A stretch of 64,000 bases of DNA. It comes from Pantoea ananatis LMG 2665. Lineage in GTDB: Bacteria; Pseudomonadota; Gammaproteobacteria; Enterobacterales; Enterobacteriaceae. Location: contig NZ_JMJJ01000010.1 of assembly GCF_000710035.2 (NCBI RefSeq), positions 186,001 to 250,000 on the forward strand, read 5' to 3'. Below are positions 18,620 through 27,800 of this stretch, piece after piece (the stretch's first letter is position 1; every line of letters begins with the position of its first letter). Made by a program: the position numbers and the translations under genes. Under the pieces are notes generated by a model. The model had not been told where the DNA came from. It saw nothing but the letters and a program-made list of their open reading frames with translations, and made no database searches.

Positions 18620-18931
18620 TTAGACTGAACCTTCTTTTTCGATCACCAGCACTCGCGCTTCACCCTGGGGATGGGCGACATGCTCGGTACCGATACTGGC
18701 ATAGAAAATATCGCCCGTTTCGAGACGAATTGTCTTCGTTTCTCCCGCTTCCTTGTAATGCATGTCAACGCAACCATCCATAACGGCAAACACTTCCTGG
18801 CCATCATTGATATGCCATTTGTAAGGCCTGTCTGTCCAGTGAAGGCGCACGGTTGTGCCTTCAAAATTAGCAATGTCGAGGGCGCCCCAGGCCTTTTCGG
18901 CTGAGAAAGCTTTGCTGACGTAGGTTTTCAT
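18620..18931 (-). CDS. Small cupin-domain protein
   Basis: 103-aa single cupin. The two cupin motifs are degenerate: HINDGQEVFAVMDGCVDMHY (His and Glu of motif 1) and GDIFYASIGTEHVAHPQG (His of motif 2). It probably binds a metal or small ligand, but function is unknown. I chose ATG 18931 because AGGAAAAAA directly precedes it and the conserved core starts soon after; the longer frame to 19042 would add a basic, non-cupin tail. Confidence 0.82.
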   Translation of the reverse strand: MKTYVSKAFSAEKAWGALDIANFEGTTVRLHWTDRPYKWHINDGQEVFAVMDGCVDMHYKEAGETKTIRLETGDIFYASIGTEHVAHPQGEARVLVIEKEGSV

Positions 18932-19093
18932 TTTTTTCCTGACAGTCTGAACGCGTGTGATACGGTTATATCGCATCACATGAGGCATGATTTGCAAAAT
19001 ATTGCGCATATTGCTGGCAGAGGAAGGGGAGGTCACTCGCACGGGGCCAGGTGAGCCAGCGCGGCACGCCGGGGCGCTGCCACGTGCACGATA

Positions 19094-19131
19094 AAACCAG
19101 CCAGCCGGATGCGGTCACCTGCCCGGCTGGC
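19094..19131 (-). terminator. Terminator of the OprB-type porin gene
   Basis: GCCAGCCGG / CCGGCTGGC forms a 9-bp GC-rich stem (19100-19108 with 19123-19131) about 13 nt past the porin stop. Read on the minus strand it is followed by TGGTTTTAT. Confidence 0.55.
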
Positions 19132-19143
19132 ATGAAGGCGGAA

Positions 19144-20484
19144 TCAGAAGTTCACGTTAGCGCTGATTCCACCCACAAAGGCATCTTTCACCTCACTGAC
19201 GGCGCCCGGCGCAACAACGTATTGCAGGTTAGGACGCAACTGCAGCCACCTGGTCAACTGGGCGTTGTAGTAAATCTCATAATTGTATTCCGACCCCTCC
19301 TGGATGGGCAGGTAGGTTGGACTCGTAAAGTCAGTCTGGCCGCTGGCATCGTTCTGCGCACGCAGCGAGCGGGTATAGGCGCTGTTAACGTGAATACGCG
19401 CGGCCCCCACACCAATCTCATCCTGCGGACGGGCATCAAACGGCCCTTTCCAGGTGAAGCTGATGGACTGGTAGTTATCTGTTTTAGAGGTTTTATGATC
19501 GTTCATGACCGCCTGAAGGCTGACGCCCAGGCCACGGCTGGCATCACCGCCTTGTGCCGTAAGCTGCTGCTGTAACAGCACATAGCCGCCGTAGGCATGG
19601 TCTTTGCTCTGATAGGCGCCATCACGCCAGCTGCCGTAGTTATCGCCATTTGCCGACGAGTAGTAGTAGCCGATGCGATAATTACCCGGCAGCTTCTCCG
19701 GTCCGAAAGTCGGTTTCCAGCCCAGTTCGACCGGCACCAGATTGCCTTCAGAATTGCTGGTATCAAGACGGAAGCCGTCGCCCCGGTCGTAGTTCGCGCG
19801 GTTCTGATTATAGAAACCAACCTGGAAAAAGACCTCAGGGGTAAAGTTAACCTTCACCCGTCCGCCCCACTGGGATACCGGCCAGTTAAACCAGCGATCG
19901 CCGCGCCAGTTACCGGCCTGACCGCTGCCGAATGCCAGGTTCTGAAACTTGCTGTCGAAATTATCGAAGTCTTCTCCGACGGTAACGCGGCCGGCTTTAA
20001 CATTCACTGTGTTATCGAAAAGGCCTTTGCTTAACCAGAACTGCGTCAGTCGCCAGGTCTGGCCGCGGCCGTAGACTTCCTGTGTCGAAGAGAGCATCCC
20101 GGTGCGACGGTCGGCAACCTGATCGGAGATGTTGCGACCATTACGATCGGTGATGGTCACCTGGAACTGAGTATCCTGCCAGTCGAGGAGTTTTTGCAGG
20201 TCAAAATTGGCCCCGAAAGCCCACTGATCGCTGTAACGCATTGAGGTATGGGTATCGGCGCCGCCGCCCAGATTAGCGGCGCTTTCCATGGTGTAATTAA
20301 CGTCTAATTTAATGCCGTCTTGTTCCAGCTGTGTTCGCGAACCGTTCCAGTCACCAAACAGATAAGGTGAATCGTAGCTGAAGGCATCGGCGGCCAGCGC
20401 GGAGGCGCTTAGCATCGTAAACATCAGGGTGCCCGCGGCCAGGCGAGGCATAAACTGCACTGCTTTTTGCATATTCATAATCAT
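19144..20484 (-). CDS. OprB-family carbohydrate-selective porin
   Basis: 446-aa outer-membrane porin. Sec signal peptide ends about residue 32 (ASALAADAF). The mature protein begins with the OprB-type block SPYLFGDWNGSRTQLEQDGI, has the GRVTVGEDFDNFDSKFQNLA region, and ends in Phe (ISANVNF) as barrel proteins do. The family admits sugars and sugar acids across the outer membrane. No transporter gene is in the same operon. It is the only sugar porin in the window, so it could serve the ABC/yia importers 3-4 kb away, but this is only proximity. No charged N-terminal coiled coil is seen. Confidence 0.88.
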   Translation of the reverse strand: MIMNMQKAVQFMPRLAAGTLMFTMLSASALAADAFSYDSPYLFGDWNGSRTQLEQDGIKLDVNYTMESAANLGGGADTHTSMRYSDQWAFGANFDLQKLLDWQDTQFQVTITDRNGRNISDQVADRRTGMLSSTQEVYGRGQTWRLTQFWLSKGLFDNTVNVKAGRVTVGEDFDNFDSKFQNLAFGSGQAGNWRGDRWFNWPVSQWGGRVKVNFTPEVFFQVGFYNQNRANYDRGDGFRLDTSNSEGNLVPVELGWKPTFGPEKLPGNYRIGYYYSSANGDNYGSWRDGAYQSKDHAYGGYVLLQQQLTAQGGDASRGLGVSLQAVMNDHKTSKTDNYQSISFTWKGPFDARPQDEIGVGAARIHVNSAYTRSLRAQNDASGQTDFTSPTYLPIQEGSEYNYEIYYNAQLTRWLQLRPNLQYVVAPGAVSEVKDAFVGGISANVNF

Positions 20485-20660
20485 TATTCTTGTGTGAATG
20501 ACAGTAATTGACAGGGCAGAGAATAATGCTGACTAAATGTCAATTTTTGCAAATCCGTGCGTATATAACGTCAAGATAATAAGTAATTAACGCAAGTGTG
20601 ACAGCTCTCTCTGAACGAATATGTTTTTAACAGAAAAGGCATTTATTGCGAGGCAGCGTA

Positions 20661-20687
20661 AAAAAAGGGATGCCGGAGCATCCCTTT
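20661..20687 (-). terminator. Terminator of the aldo/keto reductase gene
   Basis: A perfect 10-bp stem, AAAGGGATGC / GCATCCCTTT, with a 4-nt CGGA loop. On the minus strand it follows the reductase stop immediately and is continued by a run of seven T, a textbook rho-independent terminator. Confidence 0.85.
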
Positions 20688-20691
20688 CGCC

Positions 20692-21654
20692 TCAGGCTTT
20701 GCTGGCGCGGGAGAGTTCTTCAATCTCCTGCTTACTTAAGGCCAGTTCCGTTGCCTTTACCAGTTCATCAAGCTGTTGCAGGGAGGTGGCGCTGACGATC
20801 GGTGCCGTAATACCCGGACGGGCAATCAGCCAGGCCAGTGCAACCTGAGTAGCCGAAGCATCATGCGAGGCGGCGACATCTTCGAGCGCCTCAACAATCC
20901 GCAAGCCGCGTTCGTTCAGGTATTTATCCACAATGCCCTGGCCGCGCTGACTTTTCGCGGCATCCTGAGGTTTCTTGTATTTACCGCTCAGAAAGCCGCT
21001 GGCCAGCGCATAGTAATTGATCACGCCAAGGTGGTTGTCGCGTGCGACCTGCTCCAGTTCACTTTCATAACCTTCACGGTCGTAAAGGTTGTATTCCGGC
21101 TGCAGGGTTTCATAGCGCGCCAGCCCCTGCTGCTTGCTGATATCCAGCGCCGCCTGCAACCGCTGCGCGCTGTAATTGGATGCACCCAGCGCCCGCACTT
21201 TTCCTTCTTTCACCAGTGCGTCGAAAGTGCCCAGCGTATCGGCCAGCGGCGTGGATTCGTCGTCACGATGTGCCTGATAGAGGTCGATAACATCCGTTTG
21301 CAGGCGGCGCAGGGAATCCTCCACGGCCTGGCGAATATAGGCGGGTTTCAGCCCTTTTTTCTCTGGCGACATCTCTATACCGACTTTTGTCGCCAGCACG
21401 ATCTTGTCGCGTTTGCCGCTTTTCTTCAGCCATTTGCCGATGATGGTTTCTGACTCGCCACCCTGATTGCCTGGTGCCCAGCGGGAATAGACGTCTGCGG
21501 TATCAATAAAGAACAGACCTTTTTCAACCAGCGCATCAAGTAGGGAAAACGAGGTTTTCTCGTCTACCGTCCAGCCAAACACATTGCCGCCAAAAGTCAG
21601 AAGCGGCACGTTGATACCACTGTTGCCGAGCTGGCGGGTTTTAAGCTGCGTCAT
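20692..21654 (-). CDS. Aldo/keto reductase
   Basis: 320-aa NADPH-dependent aldo/keto reductase, TIM barrel. Catalytic tetrad positions are recognisable: FIDTADVYS (Asp, Tyr), IVLATKVG (Lys) and YQAHRDD (His). The cofactor end is represented by ITAPIVSATSLQQLDELVKA. The YSRWAPGNQGGESETIIGKW block places it near the YajO/Tas-like group that is often called L-glyceraldehyde 3-phosphate reductase-like, but the substrate is not fixed by sequence. It is followed by a strong terminator and has no operon partners. Confidence 0.9.
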   Translation of the reverse strand: MTQLKTRQLGNSGINVPLLTFGGNVFGWTVDEKTSFSLLDALVEKGLFFIDTADVYSRWAPGNQGGESETIIGKWLKKSGKRDKIVLATKVGIEMSPEKKGLKPAYIRQAVEDSLRRLQTDVIDLYQAHRDDESTPLADTLGTFDALVKEGKVRALGASNYSAQRLQAALDISKQQGLARYETLQPEYNLYDREGYESELEQVARDNHLGVINYYALASGFLSGKYKKPQDAAKSQRGQGIVDKYLNERGLRIVEALEDVAASHDASATQVALAWLIARPGITAPIVSATSLQQLDELVKATELALSKQEIEELSRASKA

Positions 21655-22042
21655 AGCATTCTCCTTGGTTAAACGAATAAGGTATATCTTTCAGCTTAGC
21701 AAAGGAAAATCCTCGTTATTTAATTCGGCTTATCAACCCGTGCGCCAGGCGAATGCAATGTGCCGAGACGGATGAGAAGGGTGAGATGAATTTAGCCCGT
21801 ATAGGGCAGATGAAAGGGAACGTATTTTCATCTGTTTTGCCCGCCATCAGGCGCCGGCGATGCCAGCTGATAAGGCCATCTTTTCCCGGCACGGAACCTG
21901 ACCTTGCATTTTTTACAGTCTGAAACCCATCTTAACCAGAATGCAAAGAATCGCGGCAGACGGCGAGGTCGTTTGGCGCTATAAAAAAGCAGGGGCCGGG
22001 CCAACGTGGCCGGAATATTGCCCACTGGAATCCGGAGGCATC
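21655..22042. other. 388-bp intergenic region with an orphan hairpin
   Basis: Between the divergent reductase and xylanase genes. It must hold both promoters. The one clear structure is CAGATGAAA / TTTCATCTG (21807-21815 with 21826-21834), a 9-bp stem followed by TTTTGC on the plus strand. It could be an attenuator in the xylanase leader or the end of an unannotated short transcript. No convincing gene or protein is seen here. Confidence 0.5.
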
Positions 22043-23176
22043 GTGGCGCTACGTCTTACCGATACCGTCTTTACCTCAACCTCGCCATGCCGACGCCGGT
22101 TTCTGAAAAGCAGCGCGGCGCTGATGCTGGCGGGCGCGCTGCCGTTGCCAGTTCTGGCATCCATCCCACCTTTTCCCGCCCTTAAAACTGTTGCGGCGCA
22201 AAGTCATCGGCTGTTTGGCTTTGCCGTCAGGCCCGACAGTCTGCAATCCGATGCGCACTATCGGCAGTTTGTGGCGAGTCAGGCGAGCATTATCGTGCCG
22301 GAAAATGCGCTGAAATGGATGGCCGTCCATCCCGCGCGCGATCGCTACGATTTCGCCGGGCCCGATGCGATCGCCGCCTTTGCCCGCGAGCAGGGGATAA
22401 GGCTTCGCGGGCATACGTTTTGCTGGCACCGCGCCCTGCCGGACTGGGTACAGGCTATTGCTGATGAGGCTGAGCTGGAGAAGGTTTTGAGGCAGCATAT
22501 AGCGACCGTTGCGGGCCGCTACCGCGGGCAGATTCACAGTTGGGACGTGGCTAACGAAATCATCAATCTCGCCGACGGACAACCTGGTGGATGGCGCAAC
22601 AGTTTCTGGTATCAGCGGCTTGGTACGCGTTATATGGATATTGCCTGCGAGGCGCTGCACCAGGCCGATCCCCATGCGGTCATCTGTTACAACGATTACG
22701 GGCTGGAAAGTGACGATGTGAGTGGGCAAAGGAAACGGGCGGCGGTACTGGCTATGCTGCGCGACTTGCAGTCCAGACATATTCCGATTGGCGCGCTCGG
22801 CATCCAGTCTCATCTCAAAGCCGGTCCCCATCCCGCTTTTGGGCCGGGGCTGGCGGCATTTATTCACGACGTGAAATCGCTTGGCCTGAAGGTGTACATC
22901 ACCGAACTGGACGTGGATGACAGCAGCGTGCCGATGGAGAGCCGGCCGATGGCGGTTGCCGCGCTGTATAAACGCTATCTTTCACTGGTTCTGGAGGCGG
23001 GCGTTGCCGCCATTTTAACGTGGGGCGTTTGGGATACGCCGCACCGCACGGCTGCGACACCGAAGGCGGGGGACGCGCTGGCGACCGGGCCGCTGCTGTT
23101 TGGTAAAGACGGCAGCATTAAAGAGGCCAGTTGGGCGGCGCTGCACGCGCTCCGCTCATCACCGGATCTCAGATGA
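22043..23176 (+). CDS. Endo-1,4-beta-xylanase, glycoside hydrolase family 10, Tat signal
   Basis: Cleaves internal beta-1,4 xylosidic bonds in plant xylan. 377 aa. The N-terminus has a twin-arginine-like signal, CRRRFLKSSAALMLAGALP. The GH10 barrel follows: ENALKWMAVHP, FCWHRALPDWV, SWDVANEIINLADG (Asn-Glu with the acid/base Glu), NDYGLES, IGALGIQSHL and ITELDVDDSS (nucleophile Glu), then TWGVWDTPH. I chose GTG 22043 because GGAGG lies 4 nt upstream and the signal peptide starts just after; the frame is open to 21941 with nothing signal-like. The 3' end overlaps the convergent GlxA-like gene by 18 bp. A plant-associated lifestyle fits. Confidence 0.9.
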   Translation: MALRLTDTVFTSTSPCRRRFLKSSAALMLAGALPLPVLASIPPFPALKTVAAQSHRLFGFAVRPDSLQSDAHYRQFVASQASIIVPENALKWMAVHPARDRYDFAGPDAIAAFAREQGIRLRGHTFCWHRALPDWVQAIADEAELEKVLRQHIATVAGRYRGQIHSWDVANEIINLADGQPGGWRNSFWYQRLGTRYMDIACEALHQADPHAVICYNDYGLESDDVSGQRKRAAVLAMLRDLQSRHIPIGALGIQSHLKAGPHPAFGPGLAAFIHDVKSLGLKVYITELDVDDSSVPMESRPMAVAALYKRYLSLVLEAGVAAILTWGVWDTPHRTAATPKAGDALATGPLLFGKDGSIKEASWAALHALRSSPDLR

Positions 23177-24163
23177 CGCGCGTGCAGCTATCCACTGGCG
23201 ATAACGCAGCGGCGTCATCTCCATCATCTGGCTAAATGCTTTACGAAAACTCGTCTCATCCGAATAACCGCAGTCGGCCGCTACTTTGCGAATGCTCACG
23301 GCGGGGTTTTCCAACTGAATACAGGCACCTTCAATTCTTACCCGGGTGATGAAGGTCTTGGGGCTTTCCCCGGTCAGCGATTTCATTTTGCGGTGAAGCG
23401 TGCGTTCGCTGGTATGCAGGGCGGATGCCAACTGTTCTGCCGTAATGCCGGGGTTTTGATAACGAATAATCTCTTCAGCCCGCATGAGCAAGGGGTGCTG
23501 GGTATTGATAAAGCCGGGCGGTGCGTAGAGACGTTGCGACAAGGGTTGGGCATCAGCCACCGTCATATCGGCAATCTGTCTGGTAATGTCAGCCCCCAGC
23601 ATCGTCTGGAGCAGGTGCAACGTGAGGGCGGTCCAGGAAAGCGGGCCGCCTGTGGTAATAATGTTGTCCTGCTGTTCCAGCGTTTTTCCCCAGACAGGAC
23701 GGGCGTGAGGGTAACGCTCCCGCAGTGTAGGAAAAAGCCACCAGGTGGTGGTACAACGTCGGCGATCGAGCAATCCCGCCTCGCCCAGCACTAAACCCCC
23801 AGCGCAGGCGGCACCTACCGTTGCGCCCTGCTGATGCATTTTTTTTATCCACTGCGCCGCATGCGTGACCGCACCGGCATGAAGCGGAAACCTGTCGCTG
23901 CCGAGCGCCATTCCACCTACCAGTACGATGTCGGCCTGAGCGGCCTGGGCAAAATCCCCATCGACATGAAGCCATCGGCCTTGCGCATCCCGAACCGGTT
24001 GACCATCTGCGCTGACAATTTGCGTTTCTAACAGCGTGCTGGCAACGCGTTCAGCATAGTCGGGGCGGGAAGCGATAACCTGGCGAGCAATCCATAAGGT
24101 GTCACAAAACCCGTTAATCGCTGAAGACAGGCTGCCTTCCAGCGCCACAATCGCAATGCGCAT
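23159..24163 (-). CDS. GlxA-family transcriptional regulator (DJ-1/PfpI plus AraC HTH)
   Basis: 334-aa regulator. Residues about 1-190 form a DJ-1/PfpI amidase-like domain with the nucleophile-elbow Cys in VGAACAGGLVLGEAG. Residues about 225-330 form an AraC/XylS double helix-turn-helix: EQLASALHTSERTLHRKMKS and VRKVAADCGYSDETSFRKAF-type block (here IRKVAADCGYSDE). Its start faces the start of the hydrolase-azoR-YciI operon across 119 bp, the usual layout for a local activator. The effector is unknown. The 3' end overlaps the xylanase gene tail to tail. Confidence 0.9.
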   Translation of the reverse strand: MRIAIVALEGSLSSAINGFCDTLWIARQVIASRPDYAERVASTLLETQIVSADGQPVRDAQGRWLHVDGDFAQAAQADIVLVGGMALGSDRFPLHAGAVTHAAQWIKKMHQQGATVGAACAGGLVLGEAGLLDRRRCTTTWWLFPTLRERYPHARPVWGKTLEQQDNIITTGGPLSWTALTLHLLQTMLGADITRQIADMTVADAQPLSQRLYAPPGFINTQHPLLMRAEEIIRYQNPGITAEQLASALHTSERTLHRKMKSLTGESPKTFITRVRIEGACIQLENPAVSIRKVAADCGYSDETSFRKAFSQMMEMTPLRYRQWIAARASSEIR

Positions 24164-24282
24164 ATGCGTTTTCCTCTTAATGGCGAGTTTTGCATGTTAA
24201 TTGTCCAGTTCGCCATCTTACAAGGTGTTTTTTACAGGGTTACGATGGTCTGCATGATAACGGCTAATGGGTGGAAAGACGG

Positions 24283-25062
24283 ATGTGGGGAAAAACAGGA
24301 AAAGCGATACGTTTAAAACTCGCCGTTCTGCTGGGCCTGACGTTACTCAGCACGCAAATCATGGCGGAGGCAGCAGCCATCAAAAACATTGTGTTAGTTC
24401 ACGGCGCTTTTACCGATGGCTCAAGCTGGAAAGCCGTGATTACCCAGCTTCAGCATAAAGGCTATCACGTTACTGCCGTACAGAATCCGCTGACCTCGCT
24501 GCAGGATGATGTCAATGCCACTGAGCATGTCATTGCGCGTCAACAGGGGCCGGTGCTGCTGGTGGGGCATTCCTGGGGCGGGGTGGTGGTTGCCGACGCG
24601 GCAAATGATCCAAAGGTCAAAGGGATGGTGTTTCTCTCTGCGCTGGTGCCTAACAGCGGTGAATCTGCCGCCGATCTGTTGCAGCGACTTCATGCCCCGA
24701 TGACAGGGATGTTGGCTGACAGTCATGGACTGATCTGGCTCGATAGTGCAGACCATTTCGCTGAGATCATGGCCGGTGACGTGCCTGAAGCACTGGTGCG
24801 TGAACTGACTGCGGTCCAGCAGCCCATAGCGGCGCGGGCGTTTGATGACAAGGTGAAACGGGCCGCATGGAAAAGCAAACCCTCATGGTATTTGCTGACC
24901 ACAGATGACAAGGCGCTACCGCCTGCCGTCCAGACGCGCATTGCTGCCTCCATCGGAGCCAGCATTGAGCGCATCGCCTCCAGTCATATGTCTCTTGTTT
25001 CACATCCTGAACAGGTTGCGGCTTTGATAGATCGCGCCGCCAGGACCCTTACCACTCCGTAG
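24283..25062 (+). CDS. Exported alpha/beta hydrolase
   Basis: 259-aa alpha/beta-fold hydrolase with a likely Sec signal peptide (residues about 9-29, hydrophobic LKLAVLLGLTLLSTQIMA, then AEA). Catalytic features: VLVHGAFTDGSSW (oxyanion region), the nucleophile elbow GHSWGG and a late His in SSHMSLVSHPEQV. The group is often annotated as salicylate-esterase-like hydrolase. Substrate is unknown. I chose ATG 24283, preceded by GGAAAGA; a GTG at 24271 is the upstream alternative. First gene of a three-gene operon, divergent from the GlxA-like regulator. Confidence 0.85.
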   Translation: MWGKTGKAIRLKLAVLLGLTLLSTQIMAEAAAIKNIVLVHGAFTDGSSWKAVITQLQHKGYHVTAVQNPLTSLQDDVNATEHVIARQQGPVLLVGHSWGGVVVADAANDPKVKGMVFLSALVPNSGESAADLLQRLHAPMTGMLADSHGLIWLDSADHFAEIMAGDVPEALVRELTAVQQPIAARAFDDKVKRAAWKSKPSWYLLTTDDKALPPAVQTRIAASIGASIERIASSHMSLVSHPEQVAALIDRAARTLTTP

Positions 25063-25086
25063 CGTTAACTTTACCAGGGGAATGAC

Positions 25087-25713
25087 ATGATCCGATTACT
25101 TCATATCGACGCCAGTATTCTTCAAGCGCAATCCGTTACTCGTCAATTGACGGCAGATATCGCTAGCAGACTGACTGAAAAATACCCGGATACTCACGTG
25201 GTTTACCGCGACGTGGTAGCGGATGAGATCAGCCACCTTACAGGACCCATTGCAGCAGGATTCAGATCGCTGGACGGAGACGTGTTCGATGAGCGCGTTA
25301 TCCAGCAGCATCGATTATCTGAAAGCCTGGTGGCGGAATTCCTTGCCAGTGACGTCATCCTGGTAGGTGCACCTATGTATAACTTCTCGGTGCCAACTCA
25401 GCTTAAAGCCTGGCTGGATCGGCTCGCTCAGGCAGGCAAGACCTTCAAATACACCGAGAACGGTCCGGTAGGATTATCCGGTGGGCGAACCGTGATTATT
25501 GCTTCAGCACGAGGCGGCTTTTACCACGGTGGTCAGTTTGAAGATATGGATTTTCAGGAGCGCTATCTCTCTGCCTTTTTTGGATTTCTAGGCATCAAGA
25601 ACATTCATTTTGTTCGTGCAGAAGGGGCGTCAAAAGGCGAAGCAATTCTGCTGCGCGAAATGGATAACGCTCGCCATGCTGCCGCGACGCTTATTCAGTC
25701 CCTAAATCTGTAA
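25087..25713 (+). CDS. azoR: FMN-dependent NADH-azoreductase / quinone reductase
   Basis: 208-aa flavodoxin-fold reductase of the AzoR family, which reduces quinones and azo compounds by two electrons using NADH and FMN. Marks are LLHIDASI with an SxT phosphate loop, VGAPMYNFSVPTQLKAWLD (typical APMYNF motif), FKYTENGPVGLSGG, and SARGGFY, the flavin-contact loop. It starts 24 bp after the hydrolase stop and is followed 18 bp later by the YciI-type gene, so it is operonic. The neighbours suggest a response to quinones or phenolics, possibly plant-derived. Confidence 0.92.
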   Translation: MIRLLHIDASILQAQSVTRQLTADIASRLTEKYPDTHVVYRDVVADEISHLTGPIAAGFRSLDGDVFDERVIQQHRLSESLVAEFLASDVILVGAPMYNFSVPTQLKAWLDRLAQAGKTFKYTENGPVGLSGGRTVIIASARGGFYHGGQFEDMDFQERYLSAFFGFLGIKNIHFVRAEGASKGEAILLREMDNARHAAATLIQSLNL

Positions 25714-25731
25714 TAAATCGGAGGATAGCTC

Positions 25732-26055
25732 ATGCTTTACGTTATCACGCTCATTTATCGTCGTTCTGAAGCGGAACGAGAAAAATACAATCCAGGTCAT
25801 AAAGCATGGCTGGCTGACAATATCAAAGCAGGCAAGGTGATATTTGCCGGCCCCCTGGAGCATCAGCGCGGCGGACTGGTATTAGCGGCGGCACCCGATG
25901 AGCATGCCGTCAGGACTATGCTGGATGACGATCCTTTTGTTGCATCAGCGTTAGTCGATGTGGTGGTGACAGGCGTGCATCCGGCGCTGGTCTCGTCAGC
26001 ATTTTTATCTGGTTGGGGCAAGGATACGAAGGTCATTGACGTTTCTGGTCACTAA
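25732..26055 (+). CDS. YciI-like family protein
   Basis: 107-aa ferredoxin-like alpha/beta barrel protein of the YciI family. Marks are LYVITLIYRRSEAE, PGHKAWL with the conserved His, FAGPLEHQRGGLVLAAAPDE and DDDPFVASALVDVV. Family members act as small dehalogenase-, lactone- or dienelactone-type enzymes or accessory proteins; the reaction here is unknown. It is the last gene of the hydrolase-azoR operon and a strong terminator follows. Confidence 0.87.
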   Translation: MLYVITLIYRRSEAEREKYNPGHKAWLADNIKAGKVIFAGPLEHQRGGLVLAAAPDEHAVRTMLDDDPFVASALVDVVVTGVHPALVSSAFLSGWGKDTKVIDVSGH

Positions 26056-26062
26056 AACGCGA

Positions 26063-26092
26063 TGCTGCGGGGCAGGCACTTGCCCCGCAGCA
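26063..26092. terminator. Strong convergent hairpin terminator
   Basis: TGCTGCGGGGCA / TGCCCCGCAGCA is a perfect 12-bp stem with a 6-nt loop. It sits 8 bp after the YciI-type stop and 6 bp after the convergent chemoreceptor stop, and could serve both. T-runs are short on both sides. Confidence 0.7.
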
Positions 26093-26098
26093 ATGCAA

Positions 26099-27769
26099 TC
26101 AGAAGGACTGCCAGTTTTCCGCTGACAGGCCAGCGCTAGTGCTCTCCGCTAAAGGCTTCTTCAGCGATGGTTTACGCAGCACATTCTGACCTGCGGCCGG
26201 GGTTCTGCCTGTGTTAAACACCGCTACCGACTGGCGTAACTGCGTTGCCTGATCCTCCAGCGATGCAGCGGCACTGGCCGACTCTTCAACCAGCGCGGCG
26301 TTTTGCTGCGTGACGCCGTCCATTTCAGATACCGCTTTACTCACCTGCTCAATGCCGCGCGTCTGCTCGGCCGAGGCTGAGGCAATCTCTGCCATCAACT
26401 GCGTCACGCTGTTAACGGAATTCACAATGCTGCCCATCACATCGCCTGCTTCTGAGGCGTGCGTCGAACCACTGTTTACGCGTTGGGTGGACTGGTCAAT
26501 CAGCGTGCGTATTTCCTGGGCCGCGCTGGCGCTGCGACCGGCCAGAGACCGCACTTCACCGGCCACCACAGCAAAACCACGTCCCTGCTCGCCCGCACGC
26601 GCGGCTTCCACTGCGGCGTTAAGCGCCAGGATATTGGTCTGGAAGGCGATGCTGTCATTGGTCTGGAAGGCGATGCTGTCGCTGGCGATCTGTTTTGAGC
26701 TTTCACTTATCTGTTCAATGTTGGCGATCACCTTCGCGACGATTTGCCCACCCTGCGAGGCCATCACGGAGGCATCTTTCGCCATGGTGGTTGCCTGCTG
26801 AGCATTTTCCGCGTTCAGTTTTACCGTTGAGGTGAGCTGCTCCATGCTGGCTGCGGTTTCCTCAAGGGCTGCGGCCTGTTGTTCGGTGCGCGAGGAGAGA
26901 TCGGTACTGCCGGCAGAAACTTCTGCCGCGCCGGTAAAAATTGACTGCGTGGCATCATCCACAGAGCGGATGGTGACAACCAGCGCACTGCGCATCTCTT
27001 CGAGCTGGCGAAGCAGTCTGCCGGTTTCATTTTGACTCTCACTGGCGATCTCCTGAGTCAGATCACCGGCAGAGATAGCACGCATGTAATCCGTCGCCAT
27101 GCTCAGCGGTTTCAGCAGCAGGGTTCTCAGACCGGCCCAAACAGTGGCAACGGTGACAAGGGCAATGATCGCGATAATCAGCAACGTCCACAGCATATTA
27201 CTGTAGTTGCTATCGTTTTCAGCGGCTATCTGCTTCATTAACTGGTAGTTCGCACTGCGCCATGTCTGATAAGCCTTATCCAGATTATCCTGAGCTTCCT
27301 GCGCATCAAGATTCCCGTAACCCTGATAGTTATTATTTTTCAGGAAGTCTACTGAGGCGAGCATTGTTTCGTGCATCTTGTTGTAAGCCGCCTCGACATT
27401 TTTTGTCACCTCAGCATGCTGACCCGGTAATGCGGGTGCGGTCTTATAAGCCTGGAAATACTCATCAGCTTTATCGGCGGATTGTTTTGCCACCTCCAGC
27501 AGTTTGGCAATAGACGCCAGTGACGCCGGATCTTTCTGGTTTTTAAGGAAGCGAATCGCCACGCGGCTGATCGTCACGCGGGTTTTAATCAGCGTTTGTA
27601 CACTGTCGCTCAACTGTTGTTGCTGCAGCGTAAGTTGTTCAGTATGCGAGAAATTGCGCCCGGCCTGACTGACAGAGGAATAAAAAAGAAAGCCCGTAAT
27701 GGTCAATAGCGCACTAAAAAGAAATAACACGGCAACAATACCCGTCGTGATTTTAAGGTTTTTAAGCAT
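26099..27769 (-). CDS. Methyl-accepting chemotaxis protein with duplicated tip segment (556 aa)
   Basis: Chemoreceptor with TM1 about residues 10-32, a 4-helix periplasmic sensor, TM2 about 190-212, HAMP about 213-266, a methylation/signalling helix pair and a C-terminal NWQSF CheR tether. The tip hairpin itself ([19 protein letters not shown]) is intact. Just before it the protein reads DSIAFQTN twice in tandem, from a perfect 24-bp DNA duplication, and the usual D-I-I-x-V-I block is missing. Counted against the receptor at 1219-2880, the N-helix here is 3 residues longer between the SS-K-I and IAFQTN landmarks, not a heptad multiple. This may disturb CheA coupling. A sigma-28-like promoter precedes it. 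Confidence 0.92.
   Translation of the reverse strand: MLKNLKITTGIVAVLFLFSALLTITGFLFYSSVSQAGRNFSHTEQLTLQQQQLSDSVQTLIKTRVTISRVAIRFLKNQKDPASLASIAKLLEVAKQSADKADEYFQAYKTAPALPGQHAEVTKNVEAAYNKMHETMLASVDFLKNNNYQGYGNLDAQEAQDNLDKAYQTWRSANYQLMKQIAAENDSNYSNMLWTLLIIAIIALVTVATVWAGLRTLLLKPLSMATDYMRAISAGDLTQEIASESQNETGRLLRQLEEMRSALVVTIRSVDDATQSIFTGAAEVSAGSTDLSSRTEQQAAALEETAASMEQLTSTVKLNAENAQQATTMAKDASVMASQGGQIVAKVIANIEQISESSKQIASDSIAFQTNDSIAFQTNILALNAAVEAARAGEQGRGFAVVAGEVRSLAGRSASAAQEIRTLIDQSTQRVNSGSTHASEAGDVMGSIVNSVNSVTQLMAEIASASAEQTRGIEQVSKAVSEMDGVTQQNAALVEESASAAASLEDQATQLRQSVAVFNTGRTPAAGQNVLRKPSLKKPLAESTSAGLSAENWQSF
26633..26680. repeat. Perfect 24-bp tandem duplication inside the chemoreceptor gene
   Basis: Bases 26633-26656 and 26657-26680 are identical. 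On the minus strand each unit encodes DSIAFQTN, part of the most conserved region of all chemoreceptors. The unit is in frame, so the gene stays open. Confidence 0.95.
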
Positions 27770-27800
27770 TGCAGTAATCCCGGTAAAAGGTGATACAGGT

